Positions 24,946-32,790 of a DNA stretch of 37,848 nucleotides are shown in pieces. The DNA comes from a virus. Numbering within the stretch: position 1 is the stretch's first letter; each line of letters opens with the position of its first letter. The notes under the pieces were generated by a model. That model saw only the letters and a list, made by a program, of their open reading frames with translations, ran no database searches and was not told the origin of the DNA. The translations under genes and the position numbers were made by a program. The stretch is taken from IMG/VR virus record IMGVR_UViG_3300013126_000094, positions 1 to 37,848 of that record; one strand, written 5' to 3'.

Positions 24946-27276
24946 TTAAGGGCCTTGTGGTCCTTGTTGTGATTGATACTTACCTTCGACAGAGGGAAAT
25001 CCACCGAATGGCAATATCCCTAATAATTGTTTTCCATTCCTATCTTTTGGAGAGCTTATATTGCTTTTAATAAGTTCATCATTTACTACAACTGTAGAAT
25101 TTATTACGTTAGAGAAAGATTGAAATTGATATATACCTTGCATTTCAAATGGTATAAAATTAGGATTTTGACTCCATCTTTGTCTGCATGCTTTTAAAGT
25201 TTTAGAACAAGTATCCGACTCCCAATACTCTGAATTTGGAGGAGCATTTAAAGAATCTGATAAATGATTAGTTTTGCAAACAAAATAATATTTAATTTCA
25301 TTCTTTTCTATATATACATAATTTGATCTTACATAGGATACATCTTGCCTCCAGTATCCTTTATCTATCCAATTAGAGCCTATATATGTAGTAAATAGAT
25401 TATCTGCTGCATCTGAAACTGGTGGGGCGCTTTGTAATCCAAATACTTTTTGATCTTGAGAGACAGGCATTGTACTTGCTGCGCTAGTTCCTGTAGATGG
25501 AGATATAACACCAACTACATCTCCATATACTCCAGAATGTATTGGCATTAGTCTATCAAATCTTTCATAAACACATCCTTCTCCTCTATAAGTAAATGGG
25601 CAGTTTTTAGATAAAAGTATTCTTCCTGGCAATTTAATTCCCTCTATATCTAGTAGAGAAGCTAGTTCATAAACAACATTGCTAGAGTCTTCTTGAATTT
25701 TTCTGTCTATATAATAAATATCTGGCGTCAACTCCACTTCATAAGTTTCTACATTCTTAGATAAAGAATCTGTTATAACTTCTCTTGCTAGATTATGATA
25801 AGCTGTATACATTTGAGGAATTCCTGTTGGAAGTAAATCTGAAGCCATATAGTCTGTAACAATTAAATGAATATTTTGTGTCTGTAGTTGAGAGTTGTCT
25901 CCTGTATGAGCAGCAACAAATGTACATCCAGTAGCAGTAATATTTTTTATATGTTGATTATAAATAAATCCTGCATTTCCCCATGTATTAAATAAAATTT
26001 TTGGAGTATAATCAAAATTTCTTGGAAAGGTTATATTATATTCTCCAGAAGTCGCTGTGCCAAAATTATGAGAGATTTTTGCTACAAAGAAATTTGTATC
26101 TTCATTAACGTATGGATTGGTGCCTGTGTACATTCCTGTTGGAATTGTTAAGTAATTAATTTCAAAAGAGCCATCGATATTTTTTGAGTAATTTATAGTA
26201 AAACTTGATGTTGTTTGATTTGAAATAGAATAATTAAATTTTGCTGCATTTGTCTCTGATAATGGCCTAAAGGATACAAAGGTAGCAAGCTCATTTGCTG
26301 TAGCAGCATTAATTGTAAAAGGATAAGTTATTGTTGAATTTGCAGAATTAGATAGTGTTACAGAACTAGAACTACAAACTGGCTTTATCAAACTTCCATC
26401 TGTTGTTTTTCTGTATTCTTTTTCTGGATCATTGATCGCAAATGTATAATTTGTAGAAGACGCTGGGAATATAAAAATATCACTTGAGAATGAATCTGTA
26501 ACATCTTCTGAATAGGTTATTGCTTCATTTATAAATAGATTAAATATATCTAGAGATTCTAAAGAATAATTATAAGCTTGTAATTTAATATCTAAAGTTT
26601 TTAGTCTATCGTCAGTTCTAAAAGACATAAATACTTTATTGTTAAGGCTACTTCTTTTAAAGAAATAAACAAGCCATTTCGAGAAATCTATTGGCGCTCT
26701 CTCTAAAGATCTTATAGTAAGAACTTCTCCATCTCTAGAAGCCCATGGAGTATCTGTAAAAGTATTAAAAGGATTTATTTTACCAGGAAAATTATCTGGA
26801 CTTAAATATCTAATAAAAGTTTTTCTTCTTGTTACTTTAGATCCTACAATATCTTTTAATTCATTTATTTGCATTCGAATATATTTATAAAACGAATTGA
26901 ATTCATCATCTAAGAACTGACTGGAAAATTTTACTTTAGGTGTTGGGATTGTGCCATTTGATGTTATATCAAATTGTTCACCATATACTGGAAATGGGTA
27001 ATAAAAATTATCTCTCCATTTTATAACTCCTCGATTTATATTAAATAAATTAAAATCATTATGGATTCTTATCACTCCATCTTTCACTGGGCCATTTCTG
27101 CTGGGATAAGAAATCGTTGCAGGTTTCATTTCATTAAGATCTATTTCAAATAAAAATATTGGCGTTGTTGGTTCTATCTCATGTATATGAGTATTAATAG
27201 ACCTCTGCGCTTCAAGAGCCTTTAAAAAATATTCGCTTGGCTGAACTATCAAATTTGGATTTGGACCCATTCCCAT
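24946..27276 (-). CDS. gpL-like minor tail protein, Fe-S cluster type, with two inserted domains (776 aa)
   Basis: The N-terminal part has gpL features (RRKTFIRYLSPDNFPGKINPF; DIKLQAYNYSLESL). The C-terminal part has the four-Cys signature: C559-PFTYRGEG-C568 and C690-SKTLKA-C697, followed by LPFGGFP. The C-x8-C and C-x6-C spacings match what I recall of the lambda gpL Fe-S ligands. Lambda gpL is only about 230 residues. The extra length is a beta-sandwich insertion at about 301-476 and a second one between the Cys pairs, with an aromatic-rich module at about 636-686. The start ATG has AAGG nine bases upstream, and the protein begins MGMGP like its upstream neighbour. It should form a ring at the tail tip under gpM. 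The C-terminus ends in a short Gln/Gly/Pro tail. Confidence 0.88.
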   Translation of the reverse strand: MGMGPNPNLIVQPSEYFLKALEAQRSINTHIHEIEPTTPIFLFEIDLNEMKPATISYPSRNGPVKDGVIRIHNDFNLFNINRGVIKWRDNFYYPFPVYGEQFDITSNGTIPTPKVKFSSQFLDDEFNSFYKYIRMQINELKDIVGSKVTRRKTFIRYLSPDNFPGKINPFNTFTDTPWASRDGEVLTIRSLERAPIDFSKWLVYFFKRSSLNNKVFMSFRTDDRLKTLDIKLQAYNYSLESLDIFNLFINEAITYSEDVTDSFSSDIFIFPASSTNYTFAINDPEKEYRKTTDGSLIKPVCSSSSVTLSNSANSTITYPFTINAATANELATFVSFRPLSETNAAKFNYSISNQTTSSFTINYSKNIDGSFEINYLTIPTGMYTGTNPYVNEDTNFFVAKISHNFGTATSGEYNITFPRNFDYTPKILFNTWGNAGFIYNQHIKNITATGCTFVAAHTGDNSQLQTQNIHLIVTDYMASDLLPTGIPQMYTAYHNLAREVITDSLSKNVETYEVELTPDIYYIDRKIQEDSSNVVYELASLLDIEGIKLPGRILLSKNCPFTYRGEGCVYERFDRLMPIHSGVYGDVVGVISPSTGTSAASTMPVSQDQKVFGLQSAPPVSDAADNLFTTYIGSNWIDKGYWRQDVSYVRSNYVYIEKNEIKYYFVCKTNHLSDSLNAPPNSEYWESDTCSKTLKACRQRWSQNPNFIPFEMQGIYQFQSFSNVINSTVVVNDELIKSNISSPKDRNGKQLLGILPFGGFPSVEGKYQSQQGPQGP

Positions 27277-27302
27277 AACGTTTACCTTTTAACTTTCATT
27301 AA

Positions 27303-27893
27303 TTAAGCTGAAACTTCTTCGAACTTGGCTCTTATAGAATAATTTTCTTTGAATGTAAAATTTGTTTCCCACTCTCTGCATACATATCTTGTTCTATAAG
27401 TTAAGTCTGCATAGATATCTCCAGGATTATAAGCAAAAGATTTAATTGCTGATTTTTCTTTTAAGAAATGTATAATTGCTCTTGCTTCACGCGAAGTTCT
27501 TTGATCAAAATTTAATTGTAGCGTCTTTAAATCTGGATTAATACTTTTAGAAACTCTTTGTTCGTAACCATTTCCAAACCTGATAAGAGTAACAAAAGGC
27601 TTATGTTGAACTACGGAAGTGTAAGATGGAGTCCATATAAATTTTGGAACTTTTCTTCCATATGTTAATCTTATAATTCCTCCCCAATATTCGTTGCCTG
27701 TGTCTGTACCTGGCTCAGATGCTGCGGTTTTAAAATGATCTTTAAGAGCGTACCAGAATTCATTTTTATATTTTACGATATCATTTTTTAAAAAATTATA
27801 TGATAAACTTCTTTTTGCCCAATCTATCATTAAATCATTGATAGAATTGCTATCTTCTTGAGCTATCTGATTTAATGTTGGTCCCATTCCCAT
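27303..27893 (-). CDS. gpM-like minor tail protein (196 aa)
   Basis: The C-terminal two thirds matches lambda gpM / distal tail ring proteins: F85-I-W-x-P, R105-FGNGYEQR with the conserved FG-x-GYEQR, then NFDQRTSREARAIIHFL, a SFAYNPGD segment and a final CREWETNFTF...KFEEV. Lambda gpM is about 109 residues. Here an N-terminal extension of about 75 residues contains a compact aromatic module, NDIVKYKNEFWYAL...EYW (about 37-70), resembling a carbohydrate-binding module of the CBM5/12 type. AAGGA precedes the ATG. It caps the tail tube and connects it to gpL. Confidence 0.9.
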   Translation of the reverse strand: MGMGPTLNQIAQEDSNSINDLMIDWAKRSLSYNFLKNDIVKYKNEFWYALKDHFKTAASEPGTDTGNEYWGGIIRLTYGRKVPKFIWTPSYTSVVQHKPFVTLIRFGNGYEQRVSKSINPDLKTLQLNFDQRTSREARAIIHFLKEKSAIKSFAYNPGDIYADLTYRTRYVCREWETNFTFKENYSIRAKFEEVSA

Positions 27894-27898
27894 ATAAT

Positions 27899-28387
27899 TT
27901 ATCCTTGATAATTAAGTATCTTATTGATTAGACCTTGCATATCTTTTAAATTAATTCTAACTTTCTGACCTTTTTTATAATAGAACAAAAGATCGCTAGG
28001 ATTTATTGTAACGATCTGAAATCTTTCCTTTGCCCAAAGAAAAGCGAAATTAAGATTTTCTATCTTAAGATCATCAATATTTTCAGTTTTATCTACTAAA
28101 AGTTCGCAGTAATACACATTTCCATCTGGACGATCTATATAGAATTTTGTTATTTTATCTACATTTGGAATGTCTGGATGAAGATATTCTGGAAAATCAG
28201 TGATATCGTTTGTGTTTAGCCTCCTGATAAAAACAGCTTTAATGATTTGATTTAGTTCATTTCTTTCTACTTTGACTAGATTATTATCTAGATACCATTT
28301 AAGCCACTCTTGAAAAGATGGCATTTTCATTTCCTCTACGTTCTCACTAGACAAAAAACTATATAATTCCTTATAAATACCTTCCAT
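27899..28387 (-). CDS. Hypothetical protein, first gene of tail-tip operon (162 aa)
   Basis: A 162-residue soluble protein of mixed helix and strand with many acidic and aromatic residues. The start is well supported: AAGGAGAAAGG sits just upstream of the ATG, and the repeated promoter-like motif begins 32 bases before it. No known motif is seen. Segments include FPEYLHPDIPNVDKITKFYIDRPDGNVYYCELLVDK and NPSDLLFYYKKGQKVRINLKD, suggesting a small alpha/beta fold. Being first in the M-L-K-I-J operon, it may be a tip-assembly factor or chaperone. It has no counterpart I know between H and M in lambda. Confidence 0.65.
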   Translation of the reverse strand: MEGIYKELYSFLSSENVEEMKMPSFQEWLKWYLDNNLVKVERNELNQIIKAVFIRRLNTNDITDFPEYLHPDIPNVDKITKFYIDRPDGNVYYCELLVDKTENIDDLKIENLNFAFLWAKERFQIVTINPSDLLFYYKKGQKVRINLKDMQGLINKILNYQG

Positions 28388-28401
28388 ATATCCTTTCTCC
28401 T

Positions 28402-28419
28402 TTTATATCATAATTACAC
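28402..28419 (-). promoter_or_regulatory. Putative late-promoter motif for the minus-strand tail-tip operon
   Basis: On the minus strand GTGTAATTATGATATAAA begins 32 bases before the ATG at 28387 and is followed by AGGAGAAAGG. Only eight bases separate it from the oppositely directed copy starting at 28428. The two therefore form a compact divergent promoter pair serving the tail-tip operon and the tube-like/adhesin operon. Confidence 0.7.
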
Positions 28420-28427
28420 TTAAAGGG

Positions 28428-28440
28428 GTGTAATTTATAC
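28428..28440 (+). promoter_or_regulatory. Putative late-promoter motif for the plus-strand tube-like/adhesin cluster
   Basis: GTGTAATTTATAC starts 27 bases before the ATG at 28455 and is followed by AAAGG (28442-28446, the likely Shine-Dalgarno) and a second AAGG nearer the start codon. It is back to back with the minus-strand copy. There is no room for separate -35 boxes without overlapping the other motif. Confidence 0.65.
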
Positions 28441-28454
28441 TAAAGGTACAAGGT

Positions 28455-29261
28455 ATGTTATCAAGGTATACAAGAGAATATAATCAGATTTTTATAGACT
28501 CAAATCCTATAACAGGTATACAGTCTATTGCTTCTAGCTATGAGTCACCTTTAGAAAATATAAGATATCTAGGCCAAAATGATAATATATTAAATAATGT
28601 TCCTATTGGTTTATTTGTAGGAGCAGTAAATCTAGAAGCTTTGCTCGTTAATTCTGATCCTTTTATAAAATATACTGGAGAGCTTCCAGCCAATATCATG
28701 ATTCAATATGAAAATAATAAAATCATTATGAATAGCGGTTATCTAACTGAATATAATTTCGATTGCGGTATAGGAACAATACCATCTGTTACGAGTAAAT
28801 GGAATATTTATAATGAATTTGGTAGTGGCATAGCTAATTCTTTACCTTTTAGCATAGACGAAAGTAGACTAAACATAGTCAATCCAGGAGATATAGAGAT
28901 AAATTTCTCAGAGATAGAAAGAGAAAAAGTTAATAACCTTAGTATAAATGTAAGATCAAATAGGCTGCCAATCTATGATGCTACTGATTCTAAGCCTAAA
29001 GAAGTAAAACTACAGTATCCAGTAGCAGTAACAGTAACATATTCTATATCTTTAAATGATTATAAAATGAAAAATCTATATGATTATCCACGAAAAAAGC
29101 ATAAATATGACTTTACAATTAATTTAAAGAAAAACAATACTAATACTATTATTAATAGCTTTCAAATAAACGATGCTTATCTCATTAAAGAAGACTACAA
29201 TACAGACGTAGATGGAAGCGCTTTAATGCAATTAACTTATAGTAGTACTATAACTAGATAG
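28455..29261 (+). CDS. Tail-tube-like protein, paralogue of major tail protein (268 aa)
   Basis: A 268-residue beta-rich protein. Its C-terminal half resembles the major tail tube protein: NPGDIEINFSEIE, then YPVAVTVTYSISLNDYKMKNL, then KYDFTINLKKNNT. These parallel PGDITFDLGYAE, FPVTVNLSIDALLGDL and DYDLQINIKNPST in the tube protein. Similarity is by eye, so homology is likely but not measured. It is the first gene of the plus-strand cluster, with AAAGG before its ATG. It may form an extra ring or sleeve at the tube end, or an attachment ring for the adhesins encoded downstream. The stop codon TAG donates its final G to the next promoter-like motif. Confidence 0.6.
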   Translation: MLSRYTREYNQIFIDSNPITGIQSIASSYESPLENIRYLGQNDNILNNVPIGLFVGAVNLEALLVNSDPFIKYTGELPANIMIQYENNKIIMNSGYLTEYNFDCGIGTIPSVTSKWNIYNEFGSGIANSLPFSIDESRLNIVNPGDIEINFSEIEREKVNNLSINVRSNRLPIYDATDSKPKEVKLQYPVAVTVTYSISLNDYKMKNLYDYPRKKHKYDFTINLKKNNTNTIINSFQINDAYLIKEDYNTDVDGSALMQLTYSSTITR

Positions 29262-29275
29262 TGTAATTTTTATAT
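29261..29275 (+). promoter_or_regulatory. Putative late-promoter motif upstream of 29294 gene
   Basis: GTGTAATTTTTATAT starts on the last base of the upstream stop codon and 33 bases before the ATG at 29294. AAGGAGCAAGG follows as the ribosome binding site. It keeps the spacing seen at the other unit starts. Confidence 0.6.
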
Positions 29276-29293
29276 GGTAAAAGGAGCAAGGAA

Positions 29294-30124
29294 ATGGCAA
29301 GAATATATTACGATCAGTGTGAGATAAAAATTAACAACACGGGTATTTTAGCTGTATCTGCTAATTTTACATCTGATGTTACTTTGGGACCAGTATATAC
29401 ATTAGGAAAAAGAAAGCCTTTTAAAAGACAAATTACTACTGGACCAGCAAATAGCACATTTCAAATCTCTTATTTAATAAACCCAACAGGAGATCCCGCA
29501 TTTAATACTGTAAAGGAAGTCAAAAGTTTTATTGCTGCTCCAACTAATTACAATGGGGTCACGATTGGATTCGCAGGAATAACAGGTGTTAAATGTTATC
29601 TAAATAATTATACATTAAGAATCGAACCAAATAATGTAGTTACTGCTCAAGCAAGCTATATAACTTATGAGCCAGTTATAACAAATACTCTTTTCCAAAC
29701 TCCTCGTAATATAAATAATCCAAACACTGCTTTAGCAGATAGCATTGCTCATAGCTCTAAGGTAGAATTAATTTCTGGTAGAGGGGTATTTGCGGCAAAT
29801 ACTGTAAGTGAAGTGAGAGCAGATCTTTATAACTTTACATATACTTTCGCTTGCAATCTAACTCCAATTTATGCATTAGGTCAACAAACTCCTATAGAGG
29901 TCAAACCTATTAGAGCTCAAGAAACTGTTAATATGACCGAAAACCTATTCCAAAAATTAGTTTATACTGGCGAGAATATACCTTTAAAGATTAATATGTC
30001 TGGCTTATTAGATACAAATAGTTTCACTATAGAAATGCCAGATGCATATGTAAATAATTCTACAGTAGAAGCAACGCTAGATGATATTGTAAAAACAACA
30101 AAGACTATTGTTCAATATTATTAA
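29294..30124 (+). CDS. Tail-tube-like protein with internal duplication (276 aa)
   Basis: A 276-residue beta-rich protein beginning MARIYYDQCEIKINN. A short tube-fold motif occurs twice: residues about 18-55 (LAVSANFTSDVTLGPVYTLG followed by a SYLI strand) and about 175-215 (NFTYTFACNLTPIYALGQQ). The SAxFxxxVxxxPVYxLG pattern also occurs twice in the next protein, so the two are paralogues. The start is fixed by AAGGAG seven bases upstream. The role is probably a tube-like ring or sheath subunit that anchors the TIG-domain adhesins encoded next; inferred from fold and position. Confidence 0.58.
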   Translation: MARIYYDQCEIKINNTGILAVSANFTSDVTLGPVYTLGKRKPFKRQITTGPANSTFQISYLINPTGDPAFNTVKEVKSFIAAPTNYNGVTIGFAGITGVKCYLNNYTLRIEPNNVVTAQASYITYEPVITNTLFQTPRNINNPNTALADSIAHSSKVELISGRGVFAANTVSEVRADLYNFTYTFACNLTPIYALGQQTPIEVKPIRAQETVNMTENLFQKLVYTGENIPLKINMSGLLDTNSFTIEMPDAYVNNSTVEATLDDIVKTTKTIVQYY

Positions 30125-30125
30125 T

Positions 30126-31097
30126 ATGTTCTACAATAGTAAAAATGTAAATTTAAAGATTGATGGTCAAGATATCCTGGCTACAGAAGTCCAATTGTCT
30201 TATGAAGCGCAAATAGCTCCTTATTATCAATTAGGAGATCAGTACGCAGAAAGAATCGTACCAGAAAATATTATTCAAGGATCTTTAAATTTTAGTTATT
30301 ACTATACTGGCGTTGATCCTATAAAAAATCTTATTTCAAGAAATGATTCTATTGATTTTGATTACGGTGGAATAAAAGAAAAAGGATATCTTAAAAATTA
30401 TAATGTAAGATTTTCTCCTCATAATCCAATACTATGCAATGCAGAACTAACTTTATTTCGAGCTCCAACAGGTTCTTTTTCTCCCGTTTACAATAACACA
30501 GATATACTTGAAAATGTTGTCCATGTTAACAACATTAGTATAACAAATTTTAACGATCAAAATATAAGTGGATCTTATCTTAGCGCTAATTATAGTTATA
30601 CTACGGAGATTAGACCAGAGATATACATTGGAGACACTCAAGAAAGAAGAGGAGTTTTTGGTCCAAGAGAAACGAGTCTTAATATAGTATGCGATAATTT
30701 AAATCCTTTATTAGAGGTATCTGGTATTAAAGTTGGAGCAGTATTAGGAGTTGCACCTTTTTCGACTTCTTTAATTACTCAGGGATATGCAATTACTGGC
30801 TTTTTGACTAAAAAATCATTACAAAGCCGTTCTGAAGAATTGCTAACAAATGAAATTACTATAAAACAATTTAATGTTATAGAAGAAGCCGAGATTTATG
30901 GATTTACGCCAACGTCTGGAAGATATAGAGATAAAATTGTAATTACTGGAAAAAATTTTAATTATGTCGCTCGTGTATTTTTTGGTGAATACGAAGCTGA
31001 TAGCTTCACTATATTAGGCGAAAATACAATTACAGCTATAGTTCCTAGAGCAAGAAATATTAGTAATCAACAAATAAGGATGCTAACTTTAGCATAA
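30126..31097 (+). CDS. Tube-like protein fused to IPT/TIG domain (323 aa)
   Basis: ATG 30126 follows the previous stop by one base; an in-frame TTG at 30108 is less likely. Neither has a clear ribosome binding site, so translation is probably coupled. Residues about 1-240 resemble the preceding protein, with two copies of the tube-like motif (VQLSYEAQIAPYYQLGDQ and LSANYSYTTEIRPEIYIGD). Residues about 250-323 are an IPT/TIG Ig-like domain: EIYGFTPTSGRYRDKIVITG, then KNFNYVARVFFG and TITAIVPRA. The protein thus links a tube-type ring fold to the same Ig-like domain used by the next two large proteins, as expected of an adaptor between tail and fibre. Confidence 0.68.
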   Translation: MFYNSKNVNLKIDGQDILATEVQLSYEAQIAPYYQLGDQYAERIVPENIIQGSLNFSYYYTGVDPIKNLISRNDSIDFDYGGIKEKGYLKNYNVRFSPHNPILCNAELTLFRAPTGSFSPVYNNTDILENVVHVNNISITNFNDQNISGSYLSANYSYTTEIRPEIYIGDTQERRGVFGPRETSLNIVCDNLNPLLEVSGIKVGAVLGVAPFSTSLITQGYAITGFLTKKSLQSRSEELLTNEITIKQFNVIEEAEIYGFTPTSGRYRDKIVITGKNFNYVARVFFGEYEADSFTILGENTITAIVPRARNISNQQIRMLTLA

Positions 31098-31101
31098 ATA
31101 T

Positions 31102-32790
31102 ATGGGACTTATTACTTCAACAGGTTTTTTTAAGTACATTCCACCAAATCCTAAGATTACTTCAATCTCTAGTCCAACTGGAAATCTTGGTGATACTATA
31201 TCAATATTTGGAACAGATTTAGATTATGTTGATAATCTGTATTTTGGAGAAGATAATCTAAATTTTGCTATATTAGATAATTTTCAAAGAATAGAGTTTC
31301 AAGTTCCTTTTGATCCTAACACCGGAGTATTAGAAATTAAATCTAATTCATTTGAGTTAACTGGTAATAATAAGATATCATTTTTACCTATTTTTCAAAT
31401 TGAAGATTTTAATCCAAAATCTGCTTCCGAAGGAGATACTATTATCGTATCTGGTAAAGTGTTGAACTCTATTATTAGTGGAAATGTTTATGCAAATCCA
31501 ATAACAGATGATATTCCTTACTATTTTTCTGGAAATAGAAATCTTTTTTGTTTAGACACTTCAAGAAATATCACTGATGGTCCGTTATTTTGCGAAGAAT
31601 TTAATATAAATTCAGAGATCAATTCTTTTAGAACTCAAAGCATTTCTACTTTTAACTTGTCAAGTGGAAGGCAGATCTATCTTAAATTTGATAAAGCATC
31701 AGATCTCAGTCAAAAATATTACGAAGTAAATATATTTGCTTTTCCACAAATAAGACAAGAATATTTTGAATCAAATCAAGTTGCTTTAGCTACAGGCTTT
31801 AGTAGTTTTACCGTCAATTTAATCTCTGGATTTCCTGACACTAATTATTCAGTCTTTTATACATCTCCTTTTTCAGGATCCACGCATTATTACTCATTTA
31901 TTAAAAACAAAACTACAGGTTCTTTTGATATCGAATTTAGTAATGCGCTCCTTAGTGGTGCAGACTTTCGCTATACTGCAATTAAAAATACTGGATTTTT
32001 TTACGATAGCGGAGAGTATAAAATCTATTCTTCTGTGGTCCCAGCAGGTTATACTTCTCATGTATTACCTTTTGAGAATAATAAATTATATAAACCATTC
32101 TTAATGTCTAGCATAGAAAAGATTGATGGACAAGCTATAGGAGATGCTTATATTGGTTTGAATAACTATAATTTTATAAATAATGAATTTAGTCTAAACA
32201 TACCTAATGCAAATCCCAGTCATGCTTTTAAAGTAAATTACCTTACAGTTTTTAATAGTGGAACTAATCTGTCTACATTTTTATATGATAGTACTGGATC
32301 CTATCTTAAAAAAGGGTATCTTGCTATTGGTAATCAAGATAATTTTCAAGAAAAAGTCCCATTAACTAATATAACAGGGGTTAATAAAAATATTTTAATA
32401 TTTAGTATCCCTGATACAAATTTTCATATTAATGGTTTGATCGAACTGGTCAACTCTACAGGGATTGCTAAAAAATCAAATATTAATATTGTAGAGACTC
32501 CTATTGCAACTCAAGTATTACCTATAGAAGGACGTAGAGGAACAAATGTAATGATTGTAGGAAAAAGCTTTAAAAAGCCCATACTCATTGATGGTACAGG
32601 AGACTATAATGGGGTTATAGTAAGATTTAGATATGCAGATAATATCTATTTAGAAAAGAAAAATACATTTGAAGCAGACTTTCTATTGATAAATAAAAAT
32701 CTATTAAGTGGAAAAATTCCAATTAAAAATATCCCTACTGGTAGATATGCATTACAAATGATTTCTGAAAATGGGAGCTTATTCGAATGA
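31102..32790 (+). CDS. TIG/beta-sandwich fibre protein (562 aa)
   Basis: The N-terminus begins with an IPT/TIG domain (PKITSISSPTGNLGDTISIFG, then DLDYVDNLYFG), followed by a second one (FQIEDFNPKSASEGDTIIVSG), and another near residue 475 (TQVLPIEGRRGTNVMIVGKS). Between them are about two beta-sandwich modules with the pattern T-G-S-F-x-I-x-F-S (TTGSFDIEFSNALLSGADF near 270; EFSLNIPNANPSHAFKVNYL near 365). It has no signal peptide or membrane segment. It overlaps the next start (ATGA) and continues the domain series of that protein. A tail fibre or adhesin component is likely; the ligand is unknown. Confidence 0.7.
   Translation: MGLITSTGFFKYIPPNPKITSISSPTGNLGDTISIFGTDLDYVDNLYFGEDNLNFAILDNFQRIEFQVPFDPNTGVLEIKSNSFELTGNNKISFLPIFQIEDFNPKSASEGDTIIVSGKVLNSIISGNVYANPITDDIPYYFSGNRNLFCLDTSRNITDGPLFCEEFNINSEINSFRTQSISTFNLSSGRQIYLKFDKASDLSQKYYEVNIFAFPQIRQEYFESNQVALATGFSSFTVNLISGFPDTNYSVFYTSPFSGSTHYYSFIKNKTTGSFDIEFSNALLSGADFRYTAIKNTGFFYDSGEYKIYSSVVPAGYTSHVLPFENNKLYKPFLMSSIEKIDGQAIGDAYIGLNNYNFINNEFSLNIPNANPSHAFKVNYLTVFNSGTNLSTFLYDSTGSYLKKGYLAIGNQDNFQEKVPLTNITGVNKNILIFSIPDTNFHINGLIELVNSTGIAKKSNINIVETPIATQVLPIEGRRGTNVMIVGKSFKKPILIDGTGDYNGVIVRFRYADNIYLEKKNTFEADFLLINKNLLSGKIPIKNIPTGRYALQMISENGSLFE

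Noticed and set aside
24946-24972. Collagen-like tail at the gpL C-terminus (GPQGP)
   Set aside because: Only one or two Gly-x-x triplets are present, too short for a collagen helix.
24945-25004. Longer start for the gpK-like gene at 25004
   Set aside because: It would lie inside the gpL-like gene and add 20 atypical residues. ATG 24944 has AAGG upstream and puts the JAMM Glu at the usual distance from the N-terminus.
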